From contig NC_091369.1 of the NCBI RefSeq assembly GCF_038502225.1, positions 16,497,609-16,561,608 on the forward strand: 64,000 nt of DNA, read 5' to 3'. The DNA is from Cherax quadricarinatus. Its lineage: Eukaryota; Arthropoda; Malacostraca; Decapoda; Parastacidae. Every line of letters starts with the position of its first letter. Positions within the stretch are counted from its first letter, which is position 1. Below the pieces are notes generated by a model. The model ran no database searches, was not told where the DNA came from, and was given only the letters and a program-made list of their open reading frames with translations. The position numbers and the translations under genes were made by a program. Positions 1-10,589 of the stretch are shown in pieces.

Positions 1-488
1 CCTCCTGATGAACTTCTCCATGACCTTGCATACTATACACGTTAGTGATACAGGTCTGTAGTTTAGTGCCTCATGTTTCCCTTTTTAAAAATTGGGACTA
101 CATTTGCCATCTTCCATACCTCGGGGAGTTGCCCAGTTTCAAATGATGTGTTGAAGATCTTTGTTAATGGTACACACAATATCTCTGCTCCCTCTTTAAG
201 GACCCATGGAGAGATGTTGTCTGGTCCCACCGCCTTCGAGGTGTCAAGTTCGCATAGCAGCTTCTTCACCTCCTCCTTGGTTATATGTACCTCATCCAGC
301 ACTTGCTGGTGCACCCCCCTGTTCTCATTTCCTGGAGTCCTACTGGTTTCCACTGTAAATACTTCTTTAATTCTCGTGTTGAGCTCCTGACATACCTCCC
401 GGTCGTTTCTTGTGAATTCCCCATCACCCTTCCTCAGTCTGATTACCTGGTTCTTGACTGTTGTTTTCCTCCTGATGTGGCTGTACAA
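1..488 (-). pseudogene. LINE ORF2: start of reverse transcriptase
   Basis: The peptide at 488-63 contains the region before RT motif A. It has the LLCELDTSKAVGPDNISPWV pattern that precedes the RT fold, then NVVPIFKKG, which normally leads into the NYRPVSLT motif. The reading frame stops near 63, and the remainder to base 1 continues in another frame. The rest of the RT lies outside the window. The identity as CR1-superfamily ORF2 follows from the matching, much longer frame at 17097-18900. Confidence 0.8.
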
Positions 489-489
489 C

Positions 490-776
490 AGCTTCGGGCC
501 AGTCTTGACTTTCGATGCTATGTCATTTTCGTATTGCCGCTTAGCCTCCCTTCTTATCTTTGCATAATCGTTTCTGGCTCTTCAGCTAATCTCTTTATTT
601 TCCTGAGTTCTCTGTCTTCTGTACCTTTTCCATTCTCTAGTACACCTAGTTTTTGCCTCCCTACACCTTTGGGTGAACCAAGGACTCGTTCTGTTCTTCC
701 CATTATTTCTGTTTCCCTTGGGAACAAACCTCTCTTCTGCCTCCTTGCATTTTGTTGCGACGTAGTCCATCATTTC
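490..776 (-). pseudogene. LINE ORF2: linker between endonuclease and RT
   Basis: The minus strand encodes the basic linker that follows the endonuclease: an EEERFVPKGNRNN-like segment, SPWFTQRCREAKT and a KRYRRQRTQENKE segment. The intact version is in copy E at about 18190-18520. Frameshifts near 776 and 580 separate it from the endonuclease and RT frames. Confidence 0.75.
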
Positions 777-1751
777 TTATACTGGTTTTCCTGTCAGTTC
801 CCTCTCCCACTGAATGTCTTGAAAGAAGTTCCTCAAGCCTGAGTAGTTCCCCCTTTTGTAGTTTGGTTTTTCCCACCCTATTCCTGCTGCTCTCTCCACT
901 TGGAGCTCAGCTATGTAGTCGAAGCACAGAACCACATGATCACTAGCTCCCAGGGGCCTTTCATACATGATATCCTCGATGTCAGAACTACTCAAGGTGA
1001 ATACAAGGTCCAGTCTTGCTGGTTCATCCTCTCCTCTCTCTCTGGTAGTGTCTCTAACATGTTGATGCATGAGGTTTTCCAGTACCACATCCATCATCTT
1101 GGCTCTCCATGTTTCGGGACCCCCATGGGGCTCCAGGTTTTCCCAGTCAATCTCCTTGTGATTGAAATCACCCATAACTAGTAACTTTGCTCCCCCCATG
1201 TGTGCTCTCCTGGCCACCTCGGCTAGTGTGTCAACCATTGCTCTGTTGCTCTCATCATATTCTTCTCTTGGCCTTACTGCAATTATCACCTTATGTCCCT
1301 CAGACTGAATTGTTCCTACTAAGTAGTCCCTTTCGCCCGTGCGGTCCATTCCTTCCATTTTCTCAAACCCCCACTGGTTTTTAATGAGCAGTGCAACTTC
1401 TCCTCCCCCTCTCCTCCCTCTGTCTTTCCTGAGGATTTGATATCCGGATGGAAAGATTGAATCTGTTATTATTCTGGTGAGTTTTGTTTCTGTGAATGCT
1501 ATTATGCCTGGGGATGTCTCCTTGATTCTTTTGTGCCACTCCTCATAATTATTTGTTATTCCATCTGCATTTGTATACCACACCTTCAACTTCTTTTCTA
1601 AGATTGTGGTCTGGTAGGTGTACTGGGGTTGGGGAAGTGGGAGACCTGATAAGGAACTATGGGTGGTTGCTGTGGGAGTGGAGTTTGTAATGCAGTGGGT
1701 GGGGGCATTGGATGTGGCATGGGTGTTTTGGTTTAGAGTGTTTGGTTGCAC
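777..1751 (-). pseudogene. LINE ORF2: APE-type endonuclease (EEP fold)
   Basis: A 324-residue open frame with the endonuclease/exonuclease/phosphatase fold that nicks target DNA for reverse transcription. After a Thr/Gln-rich lead it has LKVWYTNADGITN (motif 1, Asn), AFTETKL (catalytic Glu), RGGGEVALLIKN, LVMGDFNHKEIDW (GDFN motif) and GASDHVVL (the Ser-Asp-His motif). All key residues look intact. The frame overlaps the ORF1 frame at its start, and the linker follows after a frameshift. Known role: first-strand nicking in LINE retrotransposition. It is unlikely to act here because the rest of ORF2 is broken. Confidence 0.85.
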
Positions 1752-2745
1752 TGGGGTTGACCTGGTTGGGAGGCTTCTAGAGGAAGTTGTGAGGGAGGCT
1801 GTATTTGATCTTCCTGTGTCTGGGATCTCCTGTCTGTCTTCTCCATCCCCTCTCTTTCTACCTTTTGCCTTTGTACCATCTCTCTCAGTTTCTGCCTTTC
1901 TGCTTGTGTTCTGTCGCAGTCGAGATACACCTTCCTGTGTGCCGGCATGTCCCTTAATCGTGCTTTCTCCTGCAGGATCCTGTTCCGAGTCGATTCTGCC
2001 TTGAAGGTCACTTTCACTGGCCGGGTTCTTTTTTTTACAAACCCCCCTATTCTCCGAAAATTTTCCAGCTGGGTCATGTCGTCTTCTCCTATTGCTTTCA
2101 TGATGCTTTCAATTGCTTTTTTCCCCTTGTTTTCTTGCTTCATATGTTTCCCCTTCAACTTCCTGGAGCCCATACACAAAGACTGACCTCACCCTTTCAT
2201 TCTCCCACTGCATATCCCTGTGTATCCCCTCATTCAATTTGAATTCCTCCATTTCAGCTTTCCTTTCTTCAGTTTCACTAGCTAATGTACTTGGGCTCAG
2301 TGGCCTGTCATTTTCCCTTCTCGGCTTTCCCTGGGCTCTGCTGTGGTCTGTTAGGGCCTCCACATATAGCTTAGCTCTTTCATTTACTACAGTCTCCACT
2401 GATTGAGCTTCTACATGCAGTTTTGCTCCTTCTTTCCCTACAGTCCCCTTATTTGTGACTGAGGTAGCAGTCTCTGTTGTCAATTCCAAAATGTTCTTTT
2501 AGTTCTTTAGGCTGTTTCAGATTTTTCAGTTCCTCTTCTAAACTCTGTATCCTGGCCTCTGCTGCTTTGACTTGCACCTCCCACTTCCTGCTTTCCATGT
2601 CTATCCTTCCTTCCATTCTCATGCTAAGTTCTTCTAGTTTCTTTTCCCATTCATGTTCCCTTTTCGTGAGCTCTGCTGCCCAATCTTCCTTTGCAGTTTC
2701 CTCCTCCTGTCCCTTGGTTTTTCTTGTTGCTCTCTGGCAACCCAT
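1733..2745 (-). pseudogene. LINE ORF1: coiled-coil and RRM-like protein
   Basis: Three overlapping minus-strand frames (2745-2449, 2489-2109, 2179-1733) together read as one ORF1 with two frameshifts. The first is rich in Glu/Lys with heptad spacing, as in a coiled coil. The last has an RRM-like nucleic-acid-binding pattern around FRRIGGFVKKRTRPVKVTF, followed by a charged helix. ORF1 proteins of this type bind element RNA. The family is inferred from position just upstream of the endonuclease and from this architecture. Confidence 0.65.
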
Positions 2746-2819
2746 TTTTGTTTTATCCTGATTGCCTCAGAGTGGGAAACCTATGTAATTCTGTATGTTA
2801 GGTTAGTATTGTGTATGTC

Positions 2820-3030
2820 AGAGTGTGGGGGGGGGAGGTAGAGGAGGAACTGTGGCTATGTGGGAGAGTAATGGGGAGGGGGGGGAAGGACGGAGAAGCA
2901 AGTGGGTGAGTGGGAGAGGGGGGGGAGGAGGGAGAGGTGGGGAGGGGGAGGGTAAAAGAGGGAGGGGAGGGATCAGGTGAAGGAGTGAAATGTCGTTGGG
3001 GGAGGGGGGGGAGTGTATGTGTGAGTCTGG
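2820..3030. repeat. G-rich low-complexity tract
   Basis: The plus strand is almost all purine, with many runs of four to eight G (for example 2878-2887, 2918-2930 and 3000-3011). It lies between LINE copy A and the (GT)n tract. It could be the C-rich 5' UTR of copy A or an independent low-complexity tract. Confidence 0.6.
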
Positions 3031-3032
3031 CA

Positions 3033-3156
3033 ATGTGTGTGTGTGTGTGTGTGTGTGTGTGATGTGTGTGTATGTTGCATGTGTGTGTTGTGTGTGTGTG
3101 TGTGTTGTGTGTGTGTGTGTGTGTTATGTGTGTGTTGTGTGTGTGTTGTGTGTGTG

Positions 3157-3197
<41 letters not shown>

Positions 3198-3260
3198 GTG
3201 TGCGTGTGTGTGTGTGTGTTGTGTGTGTGTGTGTGTGTGTATGTGCGTGTGTGTGTGTGT

Positions 3261-3311
<51 letters not shown>

Positions 3312-3330
3312 TGTGTGTGTGTGTGTGTGT

Positions 3331-3361
<31 letters not shown>

Positions 3362-3405
3362 CGTGCATGTGTGTTTGTGTGTGTATCGTGTGTGAGTGTG
3401 TGTAC
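3033..3405. repeat. (GT)n microsatellite, about 370 bp, imperfect
   Basis: A long (GT)n with scattered A, C and GTT interruptions. It directly abuts the 3' end of LINE copy B, whose minus-strand end reads CTAGGTGAGTACACACAC. Open frames across it (Cys/Val or Thr/His repeats) are artefacts. Confidence 0.95.
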
Positions 3406-4019
3406 TCACCTAGTTGTGATTGCAGGGATGGAGTCACAGCTCCTGGCCCCGCCTCTTCATTGGTCGCTACTGGGTCACTCTTCCTGCTCTATGCGCTTTA
3501 TCATACCTCTTCTTAAAGCTATGTATGGATCCTGCTTCCACTGCATCACTTCCCAGACTATTCCACTTCCTGAGAACTTTGTGAGTGAAGAAATACTTCC
3601 AACTGTGACCCCTTGTGGCTGTGTCCCATCTCTGGAACATCCTGTCTCTGTCCACCCTGTCGTTTCCTCTCAGTATTTTATATGTCCTTATCATATTCTC
3701 CCTGTCTCTCCTGTCTTCCAGTGTCGTCAAGTTGATTTCCCTTAATCTCTCCTCGTCGGACATACCCCTTAGCTCCGGGGCTAGTCTTGTTGAAAACCGT
3801 TGCACCTTCTTTAATTTCTAAATTTTCTTGACCAGGTGCAGGTTACATACTGGTGATGCATACTCCAGTACTGACTTGACGTACACGGTGTACAGAGTCT
3901 TGGACGATTCCTTATTGTGGTGTCAAAACTCTATTCATAGGATTGCCTGGCACCAATATGCTGCAGCAGTTGATGTGCGCCTCAGGAGATGTGCTCGGCA
4001 TTACAATCACCTCTAGATC
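3401..4019 (-). mobile_element. CR1-superfamily LINE, copy B (3' end only)
   Basis: A 5'-truncated fragment on the minus strand encoding the ORF2 C-terminus: LTTLEDRRDRENMIRTYKIL, MFQRWDTATRGHSWK, VLRKWNSLGSDAVEAGS and YDKAHRAG. It ends with the shared 3' UTR (GACCCC...CTAGGTGAGTACA) that runs into (CA)n. The truncation point is about 4019, where another (GT)n tract starts. Confidence 0.85.
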
Positions 4020-4188
<169 letters not shown>

Positions 4189-4346
4189 GAATTATAAGCT
4201 CTTTATAAAAAAATTATATATCGATATGTCATCGATTCACTGAGAAAAATAATACAAAGTTTCCAGGTCACTTTAACGTTCATCAGGAAAAATCATGAAT
4301 CCCCAGCACTGCCTTTTACACTACGAGGAACCAGAATGCAACTCAC

Positions 4347-4552
4347 TGATGACTGTGAGGTTAGTCCGTGCGTTCCTGGTGGGGCTTTTCTTGAAGTCGA
4401 CGCGGCAGCGGTACAGACCCTCGTCGCTCGGCCGCACGTCGTCCACGATCAGCGAAGCTGGAGACGACTGCAGGTAGAAGTGACTTCGACCTCCTAAGGT
4501 TTTATCGTCTGCCCAGTTCCTGGCGTCCAGACTGTGTTTGCGGGAGTCGTAA
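4347..4552 (-). CDS. Ig V-domain exon, second half (Sidestep-like receptor)
   Basis: A 206-bp coding exon of a cell-surface immunoglobulin-superfamily protein. On the minus strand it is preceded by a pyrimidine tract and TCTCTGGCAG and followed by a consensus GTGAGT donor. It has no stop in the used frame. It encodes the C'-to-G part of a V-type Ig domain: YDSRKHSLDARNW, then LGGRSHFYL, then DVRPSDEGLYRCRVDF with the strand-F Cys in the D-x-G-x-Y-x-C motif, ending NLTVI with an N-glycosylation sequon. The CRVDF...RN...NLTVI pattern recalls the first domain of arthropod Sidestep proteins. The exon starts in the third base of a codon and ends after the first base of one. It joins perfectly to 11406-11541. 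The later exons (other Ig domains, membrane segment) lie beyond the window on this strand. Confidence 0.8.
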
Positions 4553-4624
4553 CTGCCAGAGAATAAGAAACAGAATTAATTAAAGATGTAGCATGATATT
4601 AATGGCATACATTACTGAAAGGGT

Positions 4625-6150
4625 TCTTTGTATAAAGGCATAAGGGGAGAAAAGAGAGTGTAGAAATTGTAGGAGAAAAAGCCTGTTGAGTACACCTCGT
4701 AAAGTGTATGGTAGAGTTATTATTGAAAGAATTAAGAGTAAGACGGAGAACAGGATAGCAGTGAAACATATAGGTGAACAGTATTTATATAAGGGGAAAG
4801 AGGTTTTTGTGACATTTATGGATCACGAAAAGGCGTATGACAGGGTGGATAGGGGGGCAATGTGGCAGATGCTACAAATGTATGGAATTGAAAGTAAGTT
4901 ACTGAAAGCAGTGAAGAGTTTTTACGAGGATAGTGAGGTTCAGGTTAGAGTATGTATGAGAGAGTGAGATTGTTTCTCAGTAAAAGTAGGCCCTATAGAA
5001 GGATGTGTGATGTCACCTTGGTTATTCAATATATTTATTGATGGGGTTGTAAGAGAAATGAATGCTCGGGTGTTGGCAAGAGGTGTGGGGTTAAAAGATA
5101 AAGGTACTAACACAGAGTGGGAGTTATCACTGCTGCTTTTTGCTGATGTCGCTGTGCTTTTGGGAGTTTCTGAAGAGAAGTTGCAGAGGTTGGTGGATGA
5201 GTTTGGTAGGGTATGTAAAAGAGAGAAATTAAAAGTGAATATAGGAAAGAGTAAGGTGATGAGGATAACAAAAAAATTGGGGAACGAAAGATTGGATATC
5301 AGATTGGAGAGAGTATGGGGGAGGTGAATGTATTCAGATATTTGGGAGTGGACGTGTCAGCAGATGGGTCTATGAAAGATGAGATGAATCATAGAACTGA
5401 TGAGGGGAAAAAGGTGAGTATTGCACTGAAGAGTGTGTGGAGACAAAGAACTTTATCCAAGGAAGCAAAGAGGGGAATGTATAAGACTAAAGTGGTACCA
5501 ACGCTCTTATATGGGTGTGAAGAATGGGTAGTGAATGCTGCAACAAGGAGAAGGCTTGAGCCAGTGGCGATGTTGTGTGTGAGGGCAATGTGTGGTGTGA
5601 ATATAATGCAGAGAATCCATAGTTTGGAAATTAGGAAGAGGTGTGGGGCTACTAAAACTATTACCCAGAGGCTGAGGAAGGGTTGTTGAGGAGGTTTGCA
5701 CATTTAGCGCTGCTGAAACGAAACAGAGTGCCTTGGAGAGTATATTAATCTGTAGGCAAAGGAAGGCTGGGTAGGGGTCGGCCGGCCTAGGAAAGGTTGG
5801 AGGGAGGGGGCAAAGGAGGTTTTGTGTGTGAGTGGTTTGGACTTCCAGCAAACATGCACGAGCATGTTAGATAAGAGCGAGTGGAAACAAATTTTTTTTT
5901 AGGACTTGTCGTTCTGTTGGAGTGTGAGCAGGATAACATTTATGAAGGGTTTCAGGGCAACCGGCAGACCGAACTTGTCTTCTGGAGAACGGAAGTACAG
6001 TGTCTGCACTCTGAAGGAGGGGCGTTAATGTTGCAGTTTTATAGCTGTTATAAGCATGCATCTGGCAAGACAGTGATGGAGTGAATGATGAAAGTTTTTC
6101 TTTTTTTCGGGCCTCCCTGCCTTGGTGGGAAACATGCAATATTTTAATAA
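4625..6150 (+). mobile_element. RTE-type LINE, 5'-truncated and decayed
   Basis: Plus-strand RT fragments in three pieces: 4686-4967 (VYGRVIIERIKSKTEN, then FMDHEKAYDRVDR, motif A), 5007-5327 (MSPWLFNIFIDG, motif B, and FADV where FADD is expected, 5139-5150) and 5315-5689 (FRYLGVDVSADGSMKDEM, then LLYGCEEWV). This order and wording fit the RTE clade. There is a stop at 4965-4967, a frameshift near 5315, the second catalytic Asp has become Val, and a short deletion lies before motif A. The 3' UTR runs to about 6135 and contains CCTGCCTTGGTGGGAA, which recurs in reverse at 8050-8165. It lies within the Ig gene intron in antisense. Confidence 0.85.
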
Positions 6151-6159
6151 AATAACATT

Positions 6160-6600
6160 ACCGAAAGAAAGATGAGTTAGAGACATATGGAACATTATGC
6201 ATCTTTACCGAAACCTCTCGTATGTACAGGCTTCCTCATTCAAATACACATATGTCTATTACTGCAGACACAAGAAGTACTGGAGAGATAAAGATGAGGT
6301 GATCAGTCCTTCAACTTTTAAGAAAGTAATTTTAAGGTGGTCAGTCCTCTGCCTTGAGAAGCGCTCAGTTCCATAGCCTCGCTCAGTGTGATCGACCAAC
6401 TGATGGAGCGACTGTCCACCTCATCTTTTCTTCTCCAGTGGTTCTGTTGCCTCTAATATTTACTCGCCTCTGAATGTAGGTAAAGAATCCTGCAGTACAG
6501 GTGAAATATTTCCGCAATAAAGGCAGTCAACTGTTGCACATGTGTCTTACCTATTAAAGTTACGTAATATATTACCAGTGTTGTGTGCAACTACGCTGTT
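6160..6600. other. Unassigned intronic sequence
   Basis: About 440 bp between the RTE LINE and the GGTAG-repeat tract. No coding signal, tandem repeat or recognised element is visible. It lies within the intron between the two Ig exons. Confidence 0.5.
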
Positions 6601-6619
6601 CTTTTTCCGTGTCGTGAGG

Positions 6620-6902
6620 TGGGAACACTCGCAGTGACAAGACGGTGGAAGCGCGGTGGTAGCGAGGTGGAAATGTGGTGACAGCACAATGGTTGCAACA
6701 GCAGCACAGGTGTTGAAGGGTGGTAGAGCAGTGGTGACTGGATGACAGCACCATTGCTGTCATCCAGTCACCACTGACAGCACCATTGTAATGATATAAC
6801 ACGGCGGTAGCGCAGTGGCAGAGCAATGATACCACAGTGGTAGCGTAGTTGTAGCGTAGTGGTAGAACGATGGTAATCCAATGGTAGCACAATGGTAGCA
6901 CA
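6620..6902. repeat. Degenerate GTGGTAGCG/CAATGGTAGCA tandem repeats
   Basis: Irregular 9-13 bp units related to GTGGTAGCGCA repeat across this tract and resemble a tRNA A box (TAGCGCAGTGG). They lead directly into the left arm of the large inverted repeat. The matching outer side of the right arm at 9105 is instead a GGT/GTT tract. Confidence 0.55.
6730..6775. repeat. Perfect 21-bp hairpin
   Basis: Arms 6730-6750 and 6755-6775 are exact reverse complements, with a 4-base CCAT loop. It lies inside the GGTAG tract and is not explained by the tandem unit. Confidence 0.95.
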
Positions 6903-7956
6903 GGGGTAGCGCGCTCAACTCCCAATCAAGTGAAGTTGGGTCAACTCTTTTTTTTTCCAGGGCAAAGCCTATCAGCAAGTCCTTTACACCTGCTGCCCTT
7001 TTCACCCAGCAGTAAACAGGAAAAATAACTTAAAACAAAGACTCCAAATGAAATAAGTTCCAGTGCTTGGCATACATAAGATATTCTGGGATAATATCCA
7101 TCAGGGTTATTAATCAGATTGGTCTTCTACTTTTATTTTCTATATGGGATCACATGATGCCATCGCCCGGCAGTGTACGCCTGCAATATTCTATATGAGT
7201 TAAATGATGGGAACACCCACAGTTTGCTGGTTACCTGTTCTGTATCATAATTAAATGGTGGTAATACACGCAGTTTGTTTCAACTGTTTATTTATCGTAC
7301 CATTTAATTTGTCATTGAGTTTGATTATCTTCGCCGTTGTCACACTAGTTATCATCACCGTTGTCATACTGTTTGATTATCCTTGTTGTTGTCATATTAT
7401 TTTTCATTGTCATAATGTTATCTTTGTCACTGTCATAGTGTTCCATTAACTTTGTCAGTGAATTAAAGTTATCATTGTTTGATTATCTTTGATACTATCA
7501 TGCTGTTTGATTATCTTTCTCATTGTCTTTCTGTTATTTTTCTCATTTTACTTCTGTTATCTTTGACGCTATCATACTGTTATCTTTGACACTGTCATAC
7601 TGTTATCTTTGTCATTTTCCTGATGTTATATTTGTCATTGTCTTACTGTTATCTTTGTCAGTGTCATAGGGTTTGGTTATCTCTGACATCGTCATACTGA
7701 CAGTCAATCTTCGTTATTTTCATCACACTATCTATAGAACTTTTGATATGTGATTCATCTGCACTTATTCCTCTATAATTCTCGTCTCTTGTATCATTAA
7801 CGAAGGAGTTACGTTTGCCTCCTGCCAGCCCTCTATTACCATTTCTTTAATATAATGAATAAATTCTCCATCGGTTTCAATACTCTTTCCCTAAGAGATT
7901 ACAGCATCTAATACTTAATTCTACCCCCATGTCATTTTTGTTAATAGATAATATTG

Positions 7957-8039
<83 letters not shown>

Positions 8040-9104
8040 TTTATTTATTAACACATCGGCCGATTCCCACCAAGGCAGGGTGGCTCGAGAAAGAAAAACT
8101 TTCATCATCATTCACGCCATCACCGTCTTGCCATAGGCGTGCTTACACTACAGTTATAAAGCTGCAGTATAATGAATTTTACAGGAATAAGTGCAGGTGA
8201 CTCATATACCAAAAGTGTTATAGATAGTGTAATGAAAGTAACGAAGATAGTCTGTCAGTACGACAATGTCAGAGATTACCAAACCCTATGACAATGACAA
8301 AGATAGCAGTAAGACAATGACAAATAAAATCTCAAGACAATGACGAAGGTAACAGTATGACAATGTCAAAGATAACAGTATGACAGTGTCAAAGATAACA
8401 GAAAGACAATGAGAAGGATAATTAAATAGTATGACAGTATCAAAGATAATCAAACAATGATAACTGAAAGACAATGAGAAAGTTAATGAAAAACTATGAC
8501 AGTGACAATGATAACAGTATGACAATGAAAAACAGTATGACAACAACGAGGATAATCAAACAGTATGACAGTGACAAAGATAGCATTATGACAACGAAAA
8601 ATAATATGACAACAACAAGGATAATCAAACAGTATGACAACGGTGATGATAACTAGTGTGACAACGGCGAAAATAATCAAACTCAATGACAAATTAAATG
8701 GTACGATAAATAAACAGTTGAAACAAACTGCGTGTATTACCACCATTTAATTATGATACAGAACAGGTAACCAGCAAACTGTGGGTGTTCCCATCATTTA
8801 ACTCATATAGAATATTGCAGGCGTACACTGCCGGGCGATGGCATCATGTGATCCCATATAGAAAATAAAAGTAGAAGACTAATCTGATTAATAACCCTGA
8901 TGGATATTATCCCAGAATATCTTATGTATGCCAAGCACTGCAACTTATTTCATTTGGAGTCTTTGTTTTAAGTTATTTTTCTTGTTTACTGCTGGGTGAA
9001 AAGGGCAGCAGGTGTAAGAGACTTGCTGATAAGGTTTGCCCTTGAAAAAAACAAAACAGGAGTTGATCCATGTTCACTTGACTGGGAGCTGAGTGAGCTA
9101 CCAC
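6903..9104. repeat. Large inverted repeat, arms about 0.9 kb
   Basis: The left arm (6903-7781) and right arm (about 8175-9104) are near-identical reverse complements. Matching blocks include the CTGCTGCCCTTTTCACCCAG block, the ATATGGGATCACATGATGCC block, and the inner GCACTTATTCCT. The loop (7782-8174) holds an (ATT)n tract and a reversed RTE 3' end. Inside each arm is a degenerate minisatellite based on TGTCATACTGTTATCTTTGA (7330-7690 and 8230-8680). The outer edges carry a tRNA-like GTAGCNCNCTCA segment. It is within the Ig intron. It may be a fold-back element or an inverted duplication. Confidence 0.85.
7953..8165 (-). mobile_element. RTE LINE 3' end with (ATT)n tail, reversed
   Basis: On the minus strand, 8165-8046 matches the 3' UTR of the RTE copy at about 6028-6130 (GGCAAGACNGTGATGG, GTGAATGATGA, CCTGCCTTGGTGGGAA). 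It ends in TTAATAAAAATAATAAT, so the (ATT)n tract at 7953-8043 is its 3' tail. It occupies the loop of the large inverted repeat. Confidence 0.85.
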
Positions 9105-9111
9105 TGAGGGG

Positions 9112-9402
9112 AGATGGTGGTGGTGGTGTTAATGGTGGTAGTAATGGTAATGGTGGTGGTAGTAACGGTGGTGTTGATAGTAACGGAGATGATGGTAGTA
9201 ATGGTGGTGTTGATAGTAACGGCGGTGTTGGTAGTACTGGTGGTGTTGGTATTAATGGTGGTGTTGATAGTAACGGTGGTATTGGTAGTAACGGTGGTGT
9301 TGGTAGTACTGGTGGTGTTGGTATTAATGGTGGTGTTGATAGTAACGGTGATGTTGGTAGTAATGGTGGTATTGGTAGTAATGATGGTGTTGGTAGTTAT
9401 GG
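9112..9402 (+). repeat. GGT/GTT/AGT imperfect trinucleotide minisatellite
   Basis: Units such as GGTGGTGTTGATAGTAAC and GGTGTTGGTAGTACT repeat with drift. A longer block, from the GGTGGTGTTGATAGTAAC unit to GGTATTAAT, recurs with about 72-bp spacing (9233 and 9305). The Gly/Ser/Asn-rich open frame here is a by-product. Confidence 0.85.
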
Positions 9403-9404
9403 AC

Positions 9405-9735
9405 ACATACATACATGTTATATATGTATACATAAACTTGCGTATATTAAAAAAAATCATCTCTACAAACAATACATACATAAATACATGTAACTAACCA
9501 AACGTGTATGTACATGTAAACGTATCCATGTGCATAAATAGATCATCTCATATACATACACATACATATACACATGAATATATACTTACATGTACTCATA
9601 CATATTACATATGTAAATAAACAAATATATGCATACATACGCACACAAAACATGCACACATGTTCTGTATACATATGAAAGTACACGTACGTAAAGAAAT
9701 TCGTACACACAAACTTAAACATATACATATACATA
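9405..9735. repeat. ACAT/ATAC-rich low-complexity DNA
   Basis: A stretch dominated by TACATA, ACATAC and CACACA words with no regular unit. No coding or element signal is seen. Confidence 0.7.
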
Positions 9736-9853
9736 TTTTTATATTTTGTTGTACAGAAATTTAATGACCAACCTCCAATATTCCTTTATCATTGAGGTAG
9801 AGCTTATAGAATTCAGTGATAACTTTTTCGGATCGCGCACCGAGAGAAATACC

Positions 9854-9854
<1 letters not shown>

Positions 9855-9940
<86 letters not shown>

Positions 9941-9948
9941 AACTACTA
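9855..9948. repeat. (ATT)n followed by (CTA)n
   Basis: (ATT)n at 9855-9900 switches directly to (CTA)n at 9901-9945. It may be a retroposon tail, like the other (ATT)n tracts in this window. Confidence 0.95.
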
Positions 9949-9971
9949 TGACTATTATTAAATTTTATGAA

Positions 9972-10092
9972 TCACGAAGTCGTAATCACACGATTGCAAA
10001 CCATACCACGGGTGGGGTTAGAACCCGCGATCAGAGAGTCTGGAGCTTTGAGACTGATCGTAGGTTCTAACCCCGCCCGTGTTATGGTTTAT
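9972..10092. mobile_element. tRNA-like fold-back element
   Basis: Left half: the CACGAAGTCGTAATCACACG sequence, then AAACCATACCACGGGTGGGG and TTAGAACCCGCGATCA. Right half: an imperfect reverse complement, ending GTTCTAACCCCGCCCGTG and TTATGGTTTA. The GGTTC-type B-box core is present on both strands. It belongs to the same family as 10402-10570, 43680-43795, 45525-45760, 47835-48093 and 48105-48265. Confidence 0.75.
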
Positions 10093-10388
10093 TTAATTTT
10101 GTGAAATGCTAGAAACATCTAGTTCATTAAGCGCACTGAGTGGTGGAAGCTGGATCGTACGTCCACTATTGGCTAGACGGACACTTTGCCTAGTTCATCC
10201 TCGGTATCTTTTACTAACTTCTTCTAGTAATACAATATTAATGACGAGGAATAAGTGGAAATACAATGAATGAACAATTTCAAAATAATCAATACATAAG
10301 AAATGGCAGCAAGATGACTTTTTCATTGTCCATGAAGGAGCAAAGCGCAGTCTAGTTTTTGTTTTTATTTTTGTGGGTTAGTTGGTAC

Positions 10389-10582
10389 TTGATGTAAACA
10401 TGACTCAAGAAATCGTAATGACACGATTGCAAATAAACCATACCCCCGGCCGGGATTGAACCCGCGGTCATAGAGTCTCAAAACTCCAGCCCGTCGCGTT
10501 AGCCACTAGACCAGCTAGCTAGTTTTGAGACTCTATGACCGCGGGTTCAATCCCGGCCGGGGGTATGGTTTGATGTAAACAT
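10389..10582. mobile_element. tRNA-like snap-back element with target-site duplication
   Basis: Arms 10435-10485 and 10521-10571 are perfect 51-bp reverse complements. They carry the tRNA-like block (CCCGCGGTCATAGAGTCTCA, then GATTGAACCC in the B-box position). The centre holds GTCGCGTTAGCCACTAGACC, the A-box side. The 13-bp word TTGATGTAAACAT occurs at 10389-10401 and 10570-10582, bracketing the element as a target-site duplication. This suggests insertion as a unit. It is in the Ig intron. Confidence 0.85.
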
Positions 10583-10589
10583 TCGCGCA

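Larger units (their letters stand above)
1..2990 (-). mobile_element. CR1-superfamily LINE, copy A (5' part; runs off the window)
   Basis: A non-LTR retrotransposon read on the minus strand. In order it holds a coiled-coil ORF1 (about 2745-1733), an ORF2 endonuclease (1751-777), a linker (773-490) and the start of the reverse transcriptase (488-1), which is cut by the window edge. The same order and wording recur in the copies at 13.8-16.1, 16.4-18.9 and 59.9-62.4 kb. ORF1 and ORF2 are broken by frameshifts, so this is a relic. The pyrimidine-rich stretch on the minus strand at 2750-2990 may be its 5' UTR. Confidence 0.85.

Noticed and set aside
2798..3745. Cys/Val- and Thr/His-rich frames
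   Set aside because: Translations of a (GT)n microsatellite; the C-terminal part of one overlaps antisense LINE coding.
10389..10582. Functional tRNA gene
   Set aside because: The tRNA-like block is part of a perfect palindrome with a target-site duplication and repeats elsewhere in the window.
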